Positions 60,527 to 64,000 of a stretch of 64,000 nucleotides of DNA are shown here, one piece after another. The notes beneath the pieces were generated by a model. It was given only the letters and a program-made list of their open reading frames with translations. It was not told where the DNA came from and did no database searches. Numbering within the stretch: the stretch's first letter is position 1; each line of letters opens with the position of its first letter. This DNA comes from DATFVJ01 sp035517695 (GTDB lineage: Bacteria; Actinomycetota; Actinomycetes; Streptosporangiales; Streptosporangiaceae): the NCBI GenBank assembly GCA_035517695.1, contig DATIYI010000135.1, forward strand, positions 1-64,000, read 5' to 3'. Both the position numbers and the translations under genes were made by a program.

Positions 60527-60682
60527 CCACGCCTCCATCGGTCGGTGCGGGTGCCGCGGCACCGATCCTACGGTGGCGACGGTGATGAGACCGCTGAGAT
60601 GGCCGAGCGGACGTCGCGCGGTGGGGCGGCGCTGATGAGACCGCGCTGGCACAGCCCGCAACTGCGGGATGTCTGCGGGAAA

Positions 60683-61447
60683 TCACTCGCCCCGCCAGGC
60701 GGGCGGCCGCTTCGCCGCGAATGCGGCCGCCCCCTCCATCGCGTCCTTGGAGCCGAAGACGGGCGCGGCGACCTCGGCCTGCCTGGCGAAGGCATGCGCG
60801 GCAGGCCAGTCGGCCGACTCGACGATGATCCGCTTGCTCGCGGCAAGCGCGAGCGGCGCGTTAGCCGCGATGCTGGTGGCGAGCTCCCGGGCCACGGCCA
60901 GGGCCTCGCCAGCCGGGACGAGGCGGTTGACGAGCCCCGCGTCGTGCAGCCTGGCGGCGGGGACCCGCGCGCCGGTCAGCGCGATCTCCATGGCGATGTG
61001 GTAAGGGATCCGGCGGTGCAGGCGCAGCAGGCCGCCTGCGCCAGCCACGAGGCCCCGGGTTACCTCGGGCAGGCCGAAGCCCGCGTCCTCGCTCGCGACG
61101 ATGAGGTCGCAGGCGAGGGCAAGCTCGAAGCCGCCGGCGAGGGCATATCCCTCGACCGCGGCGATGATCGGCTTGTCCGGGGGCTGCTCGGTGAGACCAC
61201 CGAACCCGCGGCCGCCCGCCATCGGGTTGTCGCCGCTGAGGAACCCCTTGAGGTCCATGCCGGCGCTGAACGTCCCTCCCGCGCCGGTGAGAATGAGGAC
61301 GGAAACATCCTTGCGGCTGTCGAGCTCCCCTACCGCGCCAGCGATGCCCGCCGCGACCGCGCCGTTAACGGCGTTCCTCGCCTCGGGCCGGTTGATGGTG
61401 AGCACGGCGATCCCCGCTTCGATCTCGAGCAGCACTTCGTCCGGCAT
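60683..61447 (-). CDS. Enoyl-CoA hydratase/isomerase (crotonase family)
   Basis: A 254-residue crotonase-fold protein. The oxyanion-hole segments are LTGAGGTFSAGMDLKGF and PIIAAVEGYALAGGFELALA; the second catalytic region FGLPEVTRGLVAGAGGLLRL retains Glu at the position seen in mycobacterial EchA hydratases. It acts in fatty-acid or related acyl-CoA turnover; the exact substrate is unknown. ATG 61447. It is upstream of asnB on the same strand, with 156 bases between. Confidence 0.92.
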   Translation of the reverse strand: MPDEVLLEIEAGIAVLTINRPEARNAVNGAVAAGIAGAVGELDSRKDVSVLILTGAGGTFSAGMDLKGFLSGDNPMAGGRGFGGLTEQPPDKPIIAAVEGYALAGGFELALACDLIVASEDAGFGLPEVTRGLVAGAGGLLRLHRRIPYHIAMEIALTGARVPAARLHDAGLVNRLVPAGEALAVARELATSIAANAPLALAASKRIIVESADWPAAHAFARQAEVAAPVFGSKDAMEGAAAFAAKRPPAWRGE

Positions 61448-61916
61448 GTCGGCGCCTCAATTCGCTTGAAGTCGTACCGGAGCACGCTGACCTGCGGTGG
61501 AGCATCACGGCGCATCCCTGTGAGGGCACTTCGCGTGAGAAAACAGGTCCAACACCTCCCGGCCCCGGTCGCCTGCACCGGGCACCATGTGAGCGTACGT
61601 CGTGTACGCCGTCTGCACCGGGTCGCCGTCTGCACCGGGTCGCCGAGCCAGGCGGCCGATGCCCCAGCCTCGTGTCGGTTGGTAGTGTGACGAGGTGCCG
61701 CTCCGCTTCCTCGTGGCTGCGCAGGACGTGGATGTGCAGAAACGAGATCAGGTCCGGTCCCGTTCAGCCGGTCCGTCAAGAGCTCAGCCGTACAGCGCAA
61801 CGTCGTCGCCGGCCTGACCGTTTGGCCACGTTCGACGAGGCACCGCGGCGCGCTCAGATCGATTGCCGGTCAAGATGGGCGCGCCCCGGGTCCCGCCGAT
61901 GAGCGAGGAGGATGCC
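61448..61916. other. 469-bp gap between divergent crotonase and coiled-coil genes
   Basis: No gene or RNA recognised. It contains two perfect 17-bp tandem units (61608-61641, gccgtctgcaccgggtc) and presumably both promoters. A short plus-strand frame (61672-61902) has no codon bias or motif to support it. Confidence 0.5.
61608..61641 (+). repeat. Two perfect 17-bp tandem copies
   Basis: gccgtctgcaccgggtc twice in an intergenic gap. A related partial copy (gcctgcaccggg) lies about 35 bases upstream. Confidence 0.88.
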
Positions 61917-62288
61917 GTGAGCGAACTCGAGCGAATGGAAGCGGCGGTTGGGGAGTGCCGCGAGATGGTCCGCGAAGCCCATGCCGCCACGAAGGATCTG
62001 CGAGCCGCGGTGCGCGAGGCGAAGAAGGAGTTGCACGCCTTGGCGCAGGACGAGGTTGCCGCTCACATCCAGCTTGAGGTGTCTCGACAGCTAGAGGAGC
62101 TGGGCGAACGGACCCGCGAGGCCGTGAGTGCGGCAACGCGGAAAGTGATCGCCGAGTTCGACCGGTTCGGTGAGGCATTGCTGGGCAAGGAGACGTACTG
62201 GCAAACGGCGAGCGGTCGACGCTCGGTGACCCGCCCCGACACCGATGTGGTGACACTCGACGTCGGGCCCAGCGAGGACAAGGGCTGA
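61917..62288 (+). CDS. Coiled-coil hypothetical protein
   Basis: About 123 residues, nearly all predicted helix. Heptad-like stretches (LERMEAAVGECREMVREAHA and LRAAVREAKKELHALAQDEV) suggest a coiled coil of about 75 residues. It has no signal peptide or membrane segment. GTG 61917 is chosen because AGGAGG lies five bases before it; in-frame starts at 61863 and 61899 lack this. Function unknown. Confidence 0.75.
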   Translation: MSELERMEAAVGECREMVREAHAATKDLRAAVREAKKELHALAQDEVAAHIQLEVSRQLEELGERTREAVSAATRKVIAEFDRFGEALLGKETYWQTASGRRSVTRPDTDVVTLDVGPSEDKG

Positions 62289-62458
62289 CGCGCCGGCAAA
62301 GTGGCCCGTCAAACGTCGTCGGCGCGCCCGACGGTCCGCCAGCCTTGTTGCTTGGCGTGACTTCCCCCGAGTGGTGGCCCCTGACGCCAGCACCAGTGGG
62401 GCCAGCGCCGTTAGCAGTCGTGTCGACTGGCATTGCGGCGACGCTGGCCCCCTCCGAA

Positions 62459-62962
62459 TCATGGGCTGACGAGCGAGAAGCCTCCCACCCCATTCCCGTT
62501 GCCCGCCGCCGTGAGGGTCTTGGGGTTCAGCGTCTCGTTGGAGAACAGGTACAACGCGTGGCCCTTGTAGGTCACCTGCACGCCGAGGCCGGTCGAGCGG
62601 GTGCCCACGGCCGACGCGTGCACGCCATTTGACGTCCCTGGGTGACCTGCCGTGAGCACGTACGGCCACACCCTGGCGCACTGTCCTGGCGGGCACGCGC
62701 TGGCGCGCTTGTAGACCGGGAAGTTGATCCAGCCGACACCCGTCTGCATGGGAGTCGCCAGGTACCGGTGGCCGTGGAGGTTCACCGTGCTCAGGTTGCT
62801 CGTCCACGGGAACTGGTTACCGTTTGGCTTCACCTGTACAAGGATGACTAACAGTGTCAGCACGGCTACAGCCTGCCGCTTCCCGCGTCGTTTACGGGCT
62901 CCTGCTCGGTTGCCGCACCGTCGTGCTGCACGCCAAACTTGATCGTCGTCACAGCCGCTCAC
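62459..62962 (-). CDS. Secreted/anchored COG4315-type repeat protein
   Basis: A 167-residue protein. An Arg-rich N-region and one hydrophobic segment (about 32-44) export or anchor it. The outer part has two weak repeats of the secreted-repeat (COG4315) family: ACPPGQCARVWPYVLTAG with the paired Cys, and VQVTYKGHALYLFSNETLNP, matching the family pattern TYxGxxLYxF. Function of the family is unknown. GTG 62962 directly abuts the TAG of a 35-codon membrane peptide gene, so both are translated together. Confidence 0.75.
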   Translation of the reverse strand: MSGCDDDQVWRAARRCGNRAGARKRRGKRQAVAVLTLLVILVQVKPNGNQFPWTSNLSTVNLHGHRYLATPMQTGVGWINFPVYKRASACPPGQCARVWPYVLTAGHPGTSNGVHASAVGTRSTGLGVQVTYKGHALYLFSNETLNPKTLTAAGNGNGVGGFSLVSP

Positions 62963-63070
62963 CTACCTGATCAGCACGAGGAAGACGTAGATCGCTACGG
63001 CGAGCATGATGACCACGAGAATGACCGACAGCAGCCATGCAGGCAGCTTGTCCAGTTGGCGCTCCGTCAT
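62963..63070 (-). CDS. 35-residue single-span membrane peptide
   Basis: A short ORF reading MTERQLDKLPAWLLSVILVV and then IMLAVAIYVFLVLIR. It has a short polar amphipathic head and one membrane helix of about 23 residues ending in Arg. AGGTGG lies five bases before the ATG, and the stop TAG is followed at once by the GTG of the COG4315-type gene. Such spacing is strong evidence that it is real. It could assist export or anchoring of its neighbour; I know no family. Confidence 0.65.
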   Translation of the reverse strand: MTERQLDKLPAWLLSVILVVIMLAVAIYVFLVLIR

Positions 63071-63194
63071 GACTGCCACCTGATTTCTTGCTCATGCTAA
63101 GTGGCTCGGAGGGGGGCATCGGCAGTATCTCTTAGTATCAGCTTATGCGCGGAGCGTGTGAAACGAGCGAGACGCAGCCACCGCCAGGAGGTGA

Positions 63195-63737
63195 TTATCG
63201 TCTTCGCGCCCAAGCACTACTAAGATCACACTGACCACCCTGAGGCGTGCCCATTGGCGTGCCCGATCCGACGGTGATCAGCGGTGAATCACAGTCACTC
63301 ACTGGCACGCCACGTCGGCGTTGACCTGTGGTGGTCCAGGTCAGGGCCGCGCCTTCCAAGACCTCCAGGGAGTTTCGGAAGGTCTGACGTGCGGGCGCCG
63401 CGAGCAGCCTGCGCGCTTCGGGCACGGTCACGAGGATCAGGCCCATGTCCTGGGGAGGCTGCTCGCCGGAATGGATGGGCAGCTTGCCGGTGTCGTGCCA
63501 GTGTTCCGGCTGGTCAATGGTGGCGAGGAAGGCCCGCGGCCGGTGGCTGTGCCCGGGCCGACAGCGGCCCAGGGCGCCCGGGTGCCGGGTGGCCTGGCGG
63601 TCGCGACGGCGAGTAGCGCGAGGGCACACTATGGACAGCACGGTGTGGCGGCAGGAGGAGTGCCACAGGCCGAGCTGGTGCTGGTCAAGGCCCGGCTGTC
63701 GGCCTGCTGTGAGCAGCAACAGACGCAGCATCCGCAA
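63195..63737 (-). pseudogene. IS701-type transposase remnant (C-terminal part)
   Basis: The minus-strand frame contains GRQPGLDQHQLGLWHSSCRH followed by TVLSIV, matching the GLDQHQVRxW-SWxRxTxLAML segment near the C-terminus of IS701-family DDE transposases, and later DMGLILVTVPEARRLLAAP, matching their LTxxEIRRLxA end. The catalytic core is absent or lies in broken frames upstream, and the sequence after RRLLA diverges. I read it as decayed insertion-sequence DNA. Confidence 0.5.
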
Positions 63738-64000
63738 TCACGGCGAAACAACGAGGATGGCCGTGCACCAGCGCAAGACAGTCTGCCCGCAGGTCCGAGG
63801 CCTGAGTGGGGTGAAGTCGCCGACTCTCTGTAAAACCGCTCCATCGAGGTATCGAGCACTCCGCTCTCAGAGCCGTGAGCCGATCTCACCGGCCCCCTAT
63901 AGCAAGTGCTCGGCATGAGGGCACATCGAGGGCACATGACGGCAAGATCTGGCCAGATACAGCGAGAACCACCGAGACGTCATTTCGCAGGTCACGTCGC
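63738..64000. other. Right edge of window without a recognised gene
   Basis: No supported ORF. It probably continues the decayed transposase region. gagggcacat is duplicated at about 63917 and 63929. Confidence 0.4.

Noticed and set aside
63321..63833. 170-codon plus-strand ORF at the right edge
   Set aside because: The minus strand carries the recognisable transposase motif; this frame is its shadow.

Overview
The window is about 64 kb of high-GC (roughly 70%) chromosomal DNA from a filamentous-type actinobacterium. The evidence is the gene set and order: eno-ftsB-DUF501-ppx; mazG-SurA-like-mfd; pth-rplY; prs-glmU; metG-tatD-ksgA-ispE-ABC-F; a large AfsR/SARP regulator; and a SigR-type sigma factor. 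GTG starts and 1-4 base stop/start overlaps are common. It fits an actinomycete related to the Streptosporangiales or Streptomyces, but I cannot name the genus. There is no rRNA, CRISPR array or complete biosynthetic cluster. I see two tRNAs (Tyr-GUA and Gln-UUG).

Layout. 0-8 kb: tRNA-Tyr, yajQ with a decayed integrative element at its 3' end (an 18-bp direct repeat flanking an integrase tail), uracil-DNA glycosylase, ppx, DUF501, ftsB, an IS607 element (serine recombinase plus damaged TnpB), and eno. 8-14 kb: mazG, a SurA-like lipoprotein, mfd and a methyltransferase. 14.5-20 kb: sulfate activation. A cysteine-containing leader peptide is coupled to an APS kinase that carries a degenerate ATP-sulfurylase domain; facing it are cysN, cysD and cysQ, and an alaS fragment lies between. 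20-28 kb: pth, rplY, a small acidic ORF and the SARP regulator, then prs-glmU. 28-33 kb: a broken HTH gene beside tRNA-Gln, then two regulator/enzyme pairs with palindromic operators (desaturase/TetR and tam/MarR). 33-39.6 kb: ABC-F, ispE, ksgA, tatD, metG. 39.8-60.5 kb: a cell-envelope glycan region with two GT39-like enzymes, a GT2, two tandem GT-C paralogs, an LCP ligase, a TagF-like GT2 fusion, asnB, and also rsmI, a secreted trypsin-like protease and a SigR-like sigma factor without its anti-sigma gene. 60.5-64 kb: an enoyl-CoA hydratase, a coiled-coil protein, a 35-residue membrane peptide with a secreted COG4315-type protein, and an IS701-type transposase remnant.

The most unusual signals are these. 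(1) The 13-codon cysteine leader joined by ATGA to cysC. (2) Short perfect tandem repeats (12-24 bp) throughout: in intact genes the unit is always a multiple of three, while in pseudogenes and most intergenic DNA it is often not, and in one pseudogene removing two 14-bp units restores the frame. (3) The decayed element at yajQ. (4) A TnpB with an internal deletion and a changed catalytic Glu. Family calls come from motif recognition by eye; no database search was possible.
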